Source of the DNA: Pholiota molesta
Lineage: Eukaryota > Basidiomycota > Agaricomycetes > Agaricales > Strophariaceae
NCBI GenBank assembly: GCA_014925825.1
Contig: JACGCK010000035.1
Span: forward strand, 186,001-250,000
DNA: 64,000 bases
Direction: 5' to 3'
This document shows, one piece after another, positions 1-11,458 of this stretch. The stretch's first letter is position 1; each line of letters starts with the position of its first letter. The translations under genes were made by a program, and so were the position numbers. The notes under the pieces were generated by a model. It saw nothing but the letters and a program-made list of their open reading frames with translations, made no database searches and was not told where the DNA came from.

Positions 1-430
1 CGACGCATGGGTAACCCGCGGGCCGCGCCATCAAACGCATCCCATGCATGGATGATGGTTGACTCTTTTGCTCAAACGTCCCTCGTACACCCTCGTATAC
101 CACAACCCCTTCCCTCTCAACGTTCTCAACACGGATGCGGCAAACGATGGATGGTGGAGAGAAGTGCAGAAGGGTAGACCCGGGAGCGGGAGAACCAACA
201 GGTGCGCTACTGCGCACTCCATCGTTACCCCGCTGACCATGCCCGTCTTCCCATAGTGTTTCCATCCACAATGAGATGTGTCCGGCGCTCCCCTACCTCT
301 CCTACTGTCATGTAGGAGGAACAGCATAGCCAGAATCACTCACCCGCCGTCGCCTCCCCGCGGCTCTCCTTCTTCTTCAAGTCGGACTTCGACGGCACGA
401 GCACCACCACCACCGCCTCACACCACACGC

Positions 431-623
431 ACTCGAAGGCTCGCGGACGCACTCGCGGAACGAGTCGGGGGTCCAAGCCCGCATTAAAGGCTAAAGCTCG
501 CAGCGGCGGCGGCCAAGTCAAACTCGGGCATGCCGTCTGTCGACTCGTTCTCGGGGGCTGGAGGGCGCCTTGCACTCGAAAGCTCGTGGACGCACTCGCG
601 GAATGGGTCGGGGGTCCAAGCCC
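431..623 (+). repeat. Pair of about 50-bp direct repeats
   Basis: Two near-identical segments lie at 431-480 and 574-623, each running from ACTCGAA to GTCCAAGCCC with a handful of differences. Both are in the same reading frame, so a frame open from before 431 to 926 would contain the same basic Ser/Arg/Gly-rich segment twice. I see no start, intron set or known domain that would make this a convincing gene, so I report only the repeat. Confidence 0.6.
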
Positions 624-929
624 ATACTGAAGCTCGTGGCCACCACCACCACACTCACAATGTCTGGCAAAGGAAAAGCTGGCAGGCCCAGACACTGCCA
701 TGCGAGCACATCTCATGTGCTATGGACGACATCTCTGAAGCTTCCGCGCACCCAGCGACATTACACGCTCAGAGCACATCGCCGCCGCCGCAACTCCAAC
801 GCCGTTGGCAACTCCCAGCCCATCGCCATTGGCAACTCCCAGTCCATCGCCAACACGGTCGCCACCCGAGGAGGAAATCTGCACGACGTCGGCCTCCGAC
901 GTTCAGACCGTGTCGCAAATATCTAGAGT

Positions 930-1932
930 GCCTTACAACCGTCGTAATCGATATTAGAGCTATTTACATTACCAGATAAGCGTTGTAGATTACAATGTCA
1001 CTAATGAATGATTACAAGGCTCATGTTATTACAATCGTGACTCATATTCTAAGTACATCGCGCATTGCAATGCTAAGGTAACTATTGAAAGGCTTAGACG
1101 CCTTACAAGGCATCATCACCCGTTGCCAGAAAAGAAGACAATTACAACCTCGTACTGTTACTTACTACTTACTTACTGACTTATTACTTAGTGATCTTAA
1201 TTACCATACTGCTTTCTTCTGACGCTTTACAATTAATGCTTATGTTACTTAAGATACACTTACAATTCCACCGCTACCACCTAACCTACTTGGAAATTAC
1301 AACCTATATACTTTCTATTACCATTACTTCAATCGTTTACATTTAGAATCCTACATTTACTTCATTCGTTCATATTATCATCAATCTACATCCCAACAAT
1401 TCATAAGTCACGTTGTAAGGCCCAGTCAACAGAATTTTGCATTTTGTTCAGCTGGCGGGGTAGCGCATCAATAGCGTGCGCCTACGCGCGGTTCCGCGGC
1501 AGAACTGCGCGCCAGGCGACTCCTGGCTCGCAAATGGCTGCCACACCTCAATAGTACCCTATTTCTTCACCCTATTATACTCAGCCTATGTATATAGTAG
1601 CACCTGGTACATCTTCCTGGTTTTAACCCTATAATTAATATTAATACGCACGCGTATACGCATGTTATTCGCCGGCGCCGGGTCTGAATCAAATTCAGTG
1701 GGTCTTTACTTGATTCAGACAAGTGCAACAAGTAAATTAGAATTATGAATACGTGCCATAATACTTTAGAAATCATATATACATTTAGCAAGATGAGATT
1801 CCGGATCAGAGCCCAAGAAAACGAGACGGCAAATATCGAGCACCTATTGATATGTTACAAACAGCCGTAGAAATGACAAGCCAGAGAGATATGGAGGAAT
1901 CATGTAAACTAGAAATGGGATGATGTTAATGT
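930..1932. other. AT-rich flank with many TTACA motifs, no gene seen
   Basis: This stretch has stops in all frames and no supported gene. TTACAA or TTACAT recurs about ten times between 930 and 1345, for example near 932, 988, 1011, 1103, 1141, 1260 and 1296. The same motif family recurs at 10450-10650 on the other side of the Plavaka transposase gene. This is what a subterminal-repeat zone of a DNA transposon would look like. A GC-rich island lies at about 1450-1550. Confidence 0.35.
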
Positions 1933-2499
1933 TTAAGTTTCCTCGTTGTCGTCGTCGTTGCTGGTGTTGTCGCTGGTGTTTAATTGTCATAAGATAATTC
2001 GGAGGAAGGTAATATAATTAATAGTCTATTAAGGTGGAGTGAGCGGAACTAGTACAACCTACCTCAAGATAATGCAGCGACCTTTTTCCCCCTCAAACGT
2101 CGCGCTATTCCAATCCTTCTTTTGTCGGATGTTGGCTCGAGCATGTTTTGGGTCGTACTCCACTCTTCCCCAGAACTTGGGAGCAGACCCGTCGACCTGA
2201 AAGTGGGCGCCGCCGAGATATTTTTCACCAGCGGCTTTGCTGTCGAAAACGCGCGCGGTTAGATGGGCAGGCTCCCCTGGACGGCTAATATGAAGCGTAG
2301 AGCTTATAGTACACAGTGGTACGATTAGCATTGCGCGCGCTGAAATATATATGCGGTAAATGACTTACCTGATTAAGAATGCCCCGTCCTCGCCAAGAGC
2401 GCCACTAAACTGAAGTTGCGATACTGCGTCGCAGGCGGCTCTTTGGATTTCCGCTATGTTTTCATGTTGAAGTGTTGACAAGGTCGCGATAACGAACAT
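1933..2499 (-). CDS. Three-exon gene for an unknown 130-residue protein
   Basis: I do not recognise this protein. Three minus-strand exons join in phase: 2369-2499 from an ATG, 2063-2284, and 1933-1972. The introns have GTAAGT and GTAGGT donors and TTAG and CCAG acceptors. The product is about 130 residues with an alanine/glutamate-rich start, a central segment rich in Gly, Phe and basic residues, and an acidic Asp/Asn/Glu tail supplied by the last small exon. If the last intron is retained, translation ends at 2059 with 118 residues. It lies inside the proposed Plavaka element, so it may be a third element-borne gene or an older insert. Confidence 0.45.
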
Positions 2500-2505
2500 T
2501 ATGAG

Positions 2506-2551
2506 AAAGCGAGCTGACGACGAAGAGTAAAGCGAGCTGACGACGAAGAGT
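2506..2551. repeat. 23-bp tandem repeat, two copies
   Basis: A 23-bp unit beginning AAAGCGAGCTGACG is present twice head to tail at 2506-2528 and 2529-2551. A degenerate start of a third copy follows. It sits directly upstream of the 1933-2499 gene start and so could be part of its promoter region. Confidence 0.8.
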
Positions 2552-3529
2552 AAACCGAGCGAGGAGAGGATAAAGAGTGTTGAAGTAATGTGTCAGTGAT
2601 AGGATTAGAGACGACGCGCAAGAACTCTTTAATGTCGTTACAAGTTCTCGCAGTCACTAGTTTTTGAGCTTATTTATTGAACAAGTATCCAACTCTTAGC
2701 ACCATAACCTGAATCATATAGTATCATCCTTATCTGAATCTCATTATCTTCTTAGACTGTCGTCATATACGATGAGCGGAAAAGAGACAACTGCTATTCA
2801 GATGAGAAGTTCAGATAAGAAGTTTCCTAGCTAAGCAAGCCAATTCGTTGAGCGCTTATTATAAGCTAAATGTCACTACTGTCAGTAGTGCAAGATTTGG
2901 ATTTAGACGCTGAGGACAAAAATAGATTTGACAGATTCACCTGTCAATGGACATACTGTTGTTGAGGCGTTATAGTTGGAGGCCGCTGCAAGCTTCTAAG
3001 CAAGTAATAGGCGGTGTCAATGTACAATGGAGTTGAGTAATAATACAGCCTTGTGGTGGATGTTGGCAGACGTCGGCTATTATTGTCAATGGGAGAGAGA
3101 CACCACTGCTTGAGAATGCGGCGAGGGGCTTGCTCCGACGATAATTCAAATACACGGGCATCAGTCAATGATTCAAATACGCGATATGGTGCATTATTGG
3201 CCCTTGGACTTTAAGGTTACAGTACCAGATATCAGACGTTATTTTGCCAAAAAAAAACAGCCAAAGATCCACGTTTTCAGGGTGGCGGTACACATTGCAC
3301 AGAGCGAGGTCGATAAGAAGTGATGATATTATGACACAGTACATTTACAATGACACGCGCCAGTTTTTCAAGCGTAAATTGGCTCGCTTCAAGTCGTTTC
3401 GTCGACATGCATGCGCCGCTATGGTACATTCTAAGAAACGACAAAGGATTCAGAGTGGCATATTATCTTACGGGCGTCAGACCCTTAGACTTAGACTGTT
3501 AGTTACCGATTCAGATGATACATTTTTTG
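2552..3529. other. Intergenic, no gene seen
   Basis: AT-rich sequence between two divergently transcribed genes. An open frame at 3244-3534 gives a basic 96-residue product with no recognisable domain. It ends just at the TATA box of the next gene, so I do not call it. Confidence 0.4.
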
Positions 3530-3537
3530 TATAAAAG
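3530..3537 (+). promoter_or_regulatory. TATA box of the 3608 gene
   Basis: TATAAAAG lies 78 bp upstream of the ATG at 3608, the expected distance for a fungal core promoter with a short 5' leader. Confidence 0.6.
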
Positions 3538-3607
3538 CATTCGCGCCCAAGCACTCTGAGATTCAGAACGCATCAAGTCCCTCCTTGCTAGCATTTAGAC
3601 TCTTTCA

Positions 3608-5738
3608 ATGGCTCCCTCAGCTTCAGCTTCGTCGTCTGCGTCTACTCGTGGCTCTGAATCCATATCTGCTCACGATTCAAATTCCTCGTACACCAGAGCA
3701 CTTGCTGCCCTTGCTAGGAACCCAGAGGCGCAAAAGTACTTCAAGGTAATTATTATCCTCTTGCTATTATCTATGACGGTTCGTTGACATAATATTCCAT
3801 GAACGCTGATTATTAGGCACTCTATACGACCCAGAAAGAGCTCCAGGAGCTTAAGGACGCGAATTCCGAGCTCGCACACCAGCTTGCCGATATGAAACTG
3901 GCGAGTCAGGTCAAGCGTCGACGAGGTGCTAATTCTCAGCGCCATGCCGACGACGCAGCGCCCTCAGACGATCGGAACAGCGTATACAAGGCTGCTCGAA
4001 TCTTTCAGCTGACCCATTCGCCGAAGCCCATTCCCATGGCGTCTTTCACACTCGCTAAGCCCTTGTTCGCCTTCGAAAGTCCTGAGCGCTACGATGAAGA
4101 GTATTCTGAGGAGCTTCGGTCCACCGCCGATCTGTATCACTGCCTCCCTACGACGCTTCATGGCATAGTCACTTTACCGACTACGGCAGAATGGGTACGG
4201 TATTCACTCTTTCAATTGACAACGAGTAATTCACTGATGATTATAATTTCTATTTAGATGAGGAAAGCAGCTTCCGAAGCATTCTCGAGCGCTCTCACCC
4301 GCCTTCGTACTGTTTCATTGACCATCTTTGGACTTGGGTCTGATGCGCCATCGAATGCATTCGAAATAAGCCACACTCGGAGCGATATCCCGCGAGTGCG
4401 CGAGCTCTTGGGACTTCCTAGGAATTCCGACCAGACGCTCACCGCGAATGACTATCTTGATCTACCACCGATACTATTCCGTGACGAGCAAGTCGACGAC
4501 ATGTCAGGCGTGTTCTTGAACACTGCTTTGATCGACGTGAGTATATTTTCTTGATTTTAACCTTATTAGTTTGAGCGCTTAAATTCCTCAACTTTAAATT
4601 ATATTTAGATTGTTCGAGTTGTTTGCTATGGACCGACGGCTGTGCTAAATCCGAAGAAGACCTCGCGCTCAAACGGGACTTATGCGCAGCCTGAAGATGG
4701 ATGTCCCCTCGAAGCAACTGCCGGCGTGATCGCATGGGCGGCCATGGTGGTACGTTTGACATTCATCTATTAATACGAAATAACTTGCTGATTTATAACA
4801 ATCTATCAATATTATAGGCCTGTTTCCTCTTGTCGGATGACATGGGTTGGGGCGCCAAAGGGGTCGGAAATATTACGAAGATCGACTACTATTCGCGTCA
4901 TGACTATTACCGCAGGTTTCTAATCGAGGCGCGTCATACGAGTCAAATCTCCCACATTTTCGATATTTGGAATGAGCGCGTCTTCCCTCAGTCTATCGCC
5001 TTTAGGGAATTAACTCCGGCCAATGAGGAATTTAGTTCCCCTTCTGCCCCAGTCGACCGACGCGCTGAGCGGAAGACCACGGCAGAACTCATGGCAATGC
5101 TGGCTGATTCCGCCCGTCCCACCCCACAATCCCGGAATCGATCGCTATCACCCCTTGGTCCGTTTGAGGTCCCACAGTACACCCCGACACCATCTCCAGA
5201 CTCGTCCCGATCCAATTCCCCAGATGTCAATTATGAGGACACATGTGGGCAACCACGCGATTACGAATTCCCACCGCGCCATCGTTCCAGGTCCAGGGAG
5301 CATGCCACTGATGGCGACGATTCTGAATCTGATCACATCGATTCTATTTCTGTCTCGAAGGCCGCTCCTCCCCCTCCCGGCTCACCCACGGAAGCACCTG
5401 GGCCATCTGTTACAATCTCCGCACGATCTGGCCGTTCTGCAATTTCTGCGCGTCCGATTATATCCCGCCCCCCCGCACCTTCGGCTGTCGCCTCTTCTGT
5501 CAATGTTGGCCCCATTCCTAATGCTACTCCGCCGGCCGCTGCTCCCATTGCTCGTGAAAATGATGCACCGGCGCCTGTACCTAAGGTTCGCCGTACTTCG
5601 AATCGGACCAAGGCTTCTGGGAACAGCACTGCCGTTGGCACCTTGCCAGCGGCTGTCGCAGCACCTCAGGCAGCACCTGCGCCTGCTCATACGTCGCGTG
5701 GAGGTAAAACGGTCGGCAAAAGGGGCCGCAAGCTTTAG
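3608..5738 (+). CDS. Transposon-associated basidiomycete protein, function unknown
   Basis: Five exons join without any frame break: 3608-3745, 3817-4194, 4258-4536, 4609-4749 and 4818-5738. They give 618 residues. The N-terminus is Ser/Ala-rich. A short predicted helical segment follows (about residues 47-70, rich in Leu, Glu and Lys) with a basic KRRR stretch. A folded middle (about residues 85-370) contains the features SVYKAARIF, YHCLP and GWGAKGVGN. The last 200 residues are low-complexity Pro/Ser/Ala with a lysine/arginine-rich end, suggesting a nuclear protein. I know of no biochemical role. Proteins of this general layout are often found beside transposases in mushroom genomes. Here it is convergent with the Plavaka gene, 450 bp away, and I infer it is an accessory gene of that element. 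Confidence 0.8.
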
Positions 5739-6191
5739 AAATCGCCTCGATGTAGCTAGTTTTTTGATGTGTTGACGTGCTGTTGTTTGAAGAGGTGGTC
5801 GAGAGGTGACTGTAGTGATATCTTGATGTATTAGTAGATTGGACGTAGTATTCTACTTATTTTCCAATGATATCACCTTTTATTGCCTCATTGACAAGTT
5901 TATCACCGGCTCATAATATCAGCCAATACTACACATGTTAATACATTGATAGGTGCTCACACATACACGTCATTGCCATTGGTAAATGTGCATACGCACC
6001 GCGTTCGACTCGTGGATTCAGAATCTATTAATAAATCACACGACGAATTTAATTGAAGCGCGCCTGATAAGCGCCCCACATATTACCTCTTGGCCACAAG
6101 CTCGGAAGAAATCATAAATACATCGCGCAAGGAAAAGGATCATCGAAAATTTCTTTCAATAAGAAAATACATAGTTTAAATTGCAAACTAC
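5739..6191. other. Convergent 3' intergenic space
   Basis: AT-rich sequence between the ends of two converging genes, containing their 3' untranslated regions. I see no other feature. Confidence 0.5.
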
Positions 6192-9100
6192 TTAAAACTT
6201 AACTCTATGTGCCAATTTGATTGACTTCATTCGCCACCACATATCTGCATCTATAACCTCCATAACAATGTACTCGTCACCGTACTGAGAACCGTAGGCT
6301 TCAACTAGGACTGTTCCTCGGATAACAGCCTCAAGAGGAACAATTACCGCTTCTGATCGCGGTCGAGCTTGAACTCTTCTGAGTCGGAGGTCTTGATCAG
6401 ATTTCGAGTAAGGGTTCTCCGATCGCGTGAGAGGAATGTCCATGGGTAGGATGAGGGCCATATAGTAAGTTTCCTCGCCAAATGTAATCCCAAACATATA
6501 AAGAAGCTGTGCAAAGACACATTGGTCTTGGCTTACTTGGAGAAGGGCATAATCATATCGAGGTCGGTTGTGAAATCGCGGGTTGGTTCGAAGTATATCC
6601 GTCGTTATCTGCCAGTTAATGACTGATTCGAAGTTGACCTTTACATATTGGAATGGCGTAATCTGTACATATTTAATCAGAGGTCATTAGTACACATTAT
6701 TCGAAGCAATTATACTGTAAAGAAAATAGGATTACTCACATGACGATCCTCTGAAGTATTGATAGATCTTCCGACAATGTTTTGGAGAGCGTCGTTGACC
6801 TTCCTTCGAAATCTTGTAAAGGATGAATTGTCTGAATGTTGTTGTTCGACCTCGGATAGGAGGATAGGCTGTAGTGGTGATCCGACAGATATATGGTTGA
6901 GTTCAGCGATGGGAGGGCCCTCTGATTCATCCGAGTCTTCCATTGACAAATTAATTGCTGCGTTGTTTGCCTCCGAGTCAGCCGTCTCTATAGCATCCCG
7001 AATTGTCATTGCAGCGACGGTGATCTCATTGAGCTTGAGGATCTAAACGAAGCCTTGTCAAAATTAATTCATATATCCATATTAGAAATATAGCTGGCCT
7101 GTGGATCGACATTCTTAAAATTTGTATGCTGCGAATAAAACTTCTTAAGAGGACGATGTGCTGATTCATTTGGCTTGGTATTAGTATTTCGCGTCACTCC
7201 TTTATCTAAAATTTCATCGGGGAGGTGTTGATGTGTGTGAGCCTTTGGGAAATTCCACTTCTTATCGGGATAGCGTTTCTGGTATTTCTAATATCATTAG
7301 GGGGAGGTATTATTTCAAATTAGACCGATTTAATTCCACTAAGAATTTTAAAAGAATAGGAATAATACATACCTTGAGAATCCTATTATATGTCTTCATC
7401 TCCTTGTGAAGTGCCTCCACTGTTGTATCTGTATGCATTGTTAAAGAAGCGTACATGTCCAACTCCAAATAGCTCCGGATTAACTGCAGCAGAAGGTACC
7501 CCGGGGACTAACTTCCTCGGTAAGAATGTTATGTGATGCGTAGACGATAATCTGGAAGAGAATAATTGAGGAAAGAACCGCAAAATTAGGAAATATAGAA
7601 TACCTTTGACATATCTTCGTATTTTCTTCCGTCAGTGTATTCTCCGGCCTTCATAATTTCGCCGAAATGGTACAGGCCACTCCATCGTGGTATTAAATCA
7701 ACTCTATTATAATAAAAAGGAATAGTAATATTAGTCTATGATTAATAGCGCTCAATGATGAATTCATTTTAAACGATCCAGGCTTACTGTTTGTTGATCT
7801 CCTCCCCTGCTTCTTTAGTCTGACCGCCACCGAGTTTGGAGACAACAAATTTAAACTGACCCCAAAGATGATTTGAGAACAATCCCCCATGGTAAGCATG
7901 CAAGCGATCCCATGAGATCGCCGAGTAGACATCTGTATTTTTGAGCAACCAGAAAACATTCTGAAATATAATATTAGATGTCAGTTAATAATGTAGGCAT
8001 AAAAAATTATTACATACCTCGACGTCGCGGAGGCCATGTTTCTGGAGTAATTCCTCCTTATCTTCGCCTCCAAGGTTCTGCGCTCGGTCATAGATCTCCT
8101 TCATTGTCTGCGTCGTGCGGCGCTCTGCGATCTTACTAAGATCTGAAAGGTTCTTATTCCGAATCAAGCAAATTGGACATGGACAAGCGCTGCCCGTTCC
8201 ACGAATTAGCGCCATAACACACCTAAATTTTAACAAGGTAGACTATTAGATATATGGATTTCTTAGAACTAATAATATGAATCACTCACTGCTCTTCATA
8301 ATCCGCTGATAGAATAAGAATGATAGGAAAGATCAGGCGCAGAATATCATCGGCGCAAAGCTTCCAAATCCCGACATCTGCATGCTGGATAATAGATTTG
8401 AGGATTTCCAAAAATCCTTTGTGCCAGACGATTCGTTTGAGGTTTATAAAACTTGCTTTCCCGGTTTCTCCAGCGTCTTCTTTAACCTATTAAGTATAGA
8501 TGGCAGAGTTAAGCTTCAATAATGTAAATAGGAATTCATCGTACAACAGGGAGCCACCCAACAAGTCGTCCACCCGCTAAGCCTTTACCATTTCGTAGTT
8601 CTGTTGGCAAATTTGCACAGCGAGCGTATACTGGATAGCCCTTAGCGGTTCCAAACGACGAGAGTTGAGTCTTATCGGCATAAAGAATTATACAGAACAG
8701 GACGCCCCCGTCCGGAATGTTATCCTGTAAGTAGGTTATTGTGATAACGATTAAATAGTAAGTGCTCTGAGCATTTAAATTTATCAAAATTCCTCACTTG
8801 TGCCTTCCACCAAGCGTTTCCCCTCCATGTTTCATCATAACAGCGCTCGAAGACATTAGTTTTTATATTAAATTTAAAAACGCGCTCAGCATGCCATCGA
8901 AACTTTGACACAATCTGTGGGTCAGATAGTAGCTCGTCGCACCAATCCCAAAGCGGCCGGGCCCAAACATCGAACTCGACTTTTGTCTCTGATGTTTTTT
9001 TTTGGATAGGGAATCTGTAATGTCTCCTTTCGGAACTAATAATATAGTCAGACGACTAATTGTGCCCTGAAATTCGAAAGAATAATTTAAAACTCACCGC

Positions 9101-10291
9101 CGTCGTTTTAATTCGTGCAGTATCCCAAATAGCAGCGATATGCTTGCTGTCGTGTAGTGAGAACTGGTCAGGGTCATCCAAGCAACGTCGTATGAGGGAT
9201 AAAAGGGCGTCTGTTTGACCAGAGCTCATATGTGTGTCAAGGATTAGATCTGCGATCTCGAAATCGAGACGCGAACTGAATGGGTGCCATGGCTTATCTT
9301 TATCTGAATCTGATTCAGAATCAACGCCCTTATTAGCCGTATGGTTAGACGATGTATTTTGAGGATTGGGGGGAACGGCATCTGCATCAAGCTTGTCAAG
9401 ATATGCGTAGAATGAGAAATGTTCCGGGGGTTTTCCACTTGATTCGTGATATTCGACTCGTATATCATTTTCGTTGGGTGCTGGATCGTTTGCGCCGCGT
9501 CTATACGCCGATGTACTCTCGGCAACAATGGGCGCTTAACCACATTGATGCCACAAGTTCGTCAGAGGCAAACTCCAATTTATTATAGTATTAATATGAC
9601 ATACATTCCCCGTCTTCAGAGTCAGAGTCTGATTCAGACTCAGGTTCTGTGTCCTCCCACACTTCCGCATCGGCGTTGAAAGCTCCACTTGTCTCTTCCT
9701 GATCCATAGGGGATCCAGGTCCAGAAAATTCAGATTCAGGACGATTCATAATGTCCAAAGTGACTAGAGAGGTATGAATAAACAATATGGCATTGTATTT
9801 TAATATACAGCTGCGATTTTTGAATTGAAATAACTGGGGTATTACCTCGAGATGGTTGTCCAGCAAAACCAATGTCCTCTTGGAGCTCAGTTTCAGAATC
9901 TATATTAATATGCGATGATTTAGCCTTATTTGCAGCTTTGAATCGACTATGACATTACTTACTGTCGACATCAATGGCAGCATTATCTAAATCGTCTGGA
10001 TCCTGGGCAGTAATAAGATTGATAATATTAATATGTCAATGATTCAGTGTCAAACAATTAGGATTTGGAGAAATCTAAATCGCCTACCACATTTGATTCC
10101 CAGTCCTTAGACTGAATTCCCTTTCGCTTAGCCAGGCACGCAATTTGGTGGGTGCCTAAGCCTCGTTTGGAGTAAGTCTTGTTACAGATGGGACATTCAG
10201 CAGATCCGGCATCTTTGCGTGTGGGTTGGTAAATTTTGTGGTCTTTTTTCTTTTTGCCAGTGCCCTTAGGGGAGCGCGCAGTTCGGGGCAT
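6192..10291 (-). CDS. Plavaka family DNA transposase
   Basis: A cut-and-paste transposase gene on the minus strand, broken by many short introns. It starts at an ATG at 10291 and ends at 6192. The N-terminus carries a zinc finger with ligands C33, C36, H48 and C52, followed by acidic Asp/Glu/Ser-rich segments. The core is the family signature: the block with SKFRWHAERVF (about 8900), then the catalytic-domain block with ILYADKTQLSSFG and NLPTELRNGKG (8560-8740). Further on are the CPCPICLIR cysteine cluster (about 8180) and SYLELDMYASLTMHT (about 7430). The C-terminal part includes the final exon 6192-6497. I saw no in-frame break in the exons I joined, so the gene may be functional, but I did not resolve every splice site. 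It converges on the 3608-5738 gene. Confidence 0.85.
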
Positions 10292-10520
10292 TGTGATACG
10301 TATTCTATCTCTCACACTTGCATCCCTTATAATATACATGTTTCCGTGATCACTACACTGGTACTCTCCACTTATTCTGAGCGACGAATATCACCGCCAG
10401 GCTGCGCCAGCAGTGATTCTGACAGACAGCTTTGTATTAAAATAGATTAGATATGATTACAATGGCTCAGGCGAGATTGGGCCGAGATATTGTAACCGAG
10501 ATTAGGCCGATTACCAGCCG

Positions 10521-10580
10521 GTGAGAACTTTACATTAGCGGTGAGAACTTTACAATGGCGATGAGAACTTTATATTAGCG
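10521..10580. repeat. 20-bp tandem repeat, three copies
   Basis: Units at 10521-10540, 10541-10560 and 10561-10580 all contain TGAGAACTTTA followed by CA or TA and end in GCG. They lie just upstream of the Plavaka gene's 5' end, in the TTACA-rich zone. They are candidates for subterminal transposase-binding repeats. Confidence 0.75.
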
Positions 10581-10835
10581 AGCTTCCTAGTACAATGGGA
10601 AAATTCTAATTATAATCGTTGTCATCAGGTTACGACACGTCATTACAAGCGATTTGCCTTGAAAGGCATTCAGGATATTTGCGACACGCCCGCATCATCG
10701 TCCTTGCGCACCACCGCACACCGAACCCAAACGTCACTCGGTGCTCAACTTACGAGCAGCACCTCTAGCGCGGCGTACAGACTTCGGAACGAAACTTGGT
10801 GGCCGACGAGCGCAACGAGGATGTCTGGACATCAT

Positions 10836-11227
10836 CGGCAAGCATTGGGCGAGCGCCAGAGACAAGTCCGCAGGCGGCGACTCCACCTCCAAATCCCAGT
10901 CATGCTCAGCCAAGGCTGCTGTTGGTCGTGTCCACCGTCTCTTGAAGAAGGGCAACTATGCTCAACGTGTTGGAGCTGGTGCACCTGGTATGTGTTCACT
11001 CTCATTTTCTTTGTAGCTTATCTTACCTCTTCATTATTCAGTCTACCTTGCCGTCATCCTCGAGTACCTTGCTGCTGAGATCCTTGAGCGGGCTACCCCC
11101 ACATTGCTTCCGTAAGTAGCTTCATCGGGCCAAGAGGTCCTTCAGTGGCTTATCGTTCTTGTAGGAACTCCTGCCCACGAAATCGGGCAAGTCGAAGAAT
11201 GACGAGGCTATCAGCCAAGAACGCTAG
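10836..11227 (+). pseudogene. Broken histone H2A gene
   Basis: The frame from about 10836 reads as a histone H2A N-terminal half. It has the tail with KSQS and SAK, the [22 protein letters not shown] block, then, after an intron at 10988-11041, VYLAVILEYLAAEILE. The rest of the histone fold is missing. After AEILE the sequence jumps to what would be PHIAS in another frame, splices (intron 11112-11164), and resumes with ELLPTKSGKSK and a stop at 11225-11227. About 45 residues are lost, and the join also shifts frame. Four residues (GLQF) are missing before VGR. Intron positions are retained, so this is a decayed genomic copy rather than a retrocopy. It cannot make a nucleosomal H2A. Confidence 0.85.
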
Positions 11228-11458
11228 ATACCTTTTCTATTTCTATTTTTTTGCTCTGTATTTTGCGTTCAAGGTTGTACTTGCACATGTAACATCTGCC
11301 ACATAATTATTATCTCATTCCCGGACATCTATTCTAAATATCCAGCCAGCACCTCCGCCCAACCTCCGCCTCAAATCTCGTGATCTCCGCTCAGTGGCTT
11401 GAAGGTTGCCACACCAACTAAACCTTATTCCTCACTGCCTTCTTCCACAACACACACA

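Larger units (their letters stand above)
930..10660. mobile_element. Plavaka DNA transposon (boundaries inferred)
   Basis: The transposase gene (6192-10291) and its convergent companion (3608-5738) sit between two zones that share TTACA-type motifs, about 930-1345 and about 10450-10650. A stretch GATTACAA(T)GGCTCA occurs at 1011 and again near 10452, in the same orientation. I could not read a clean terminal inverted repeat or target-site duplication, so both ends are estimates. Confidence 0.45.
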
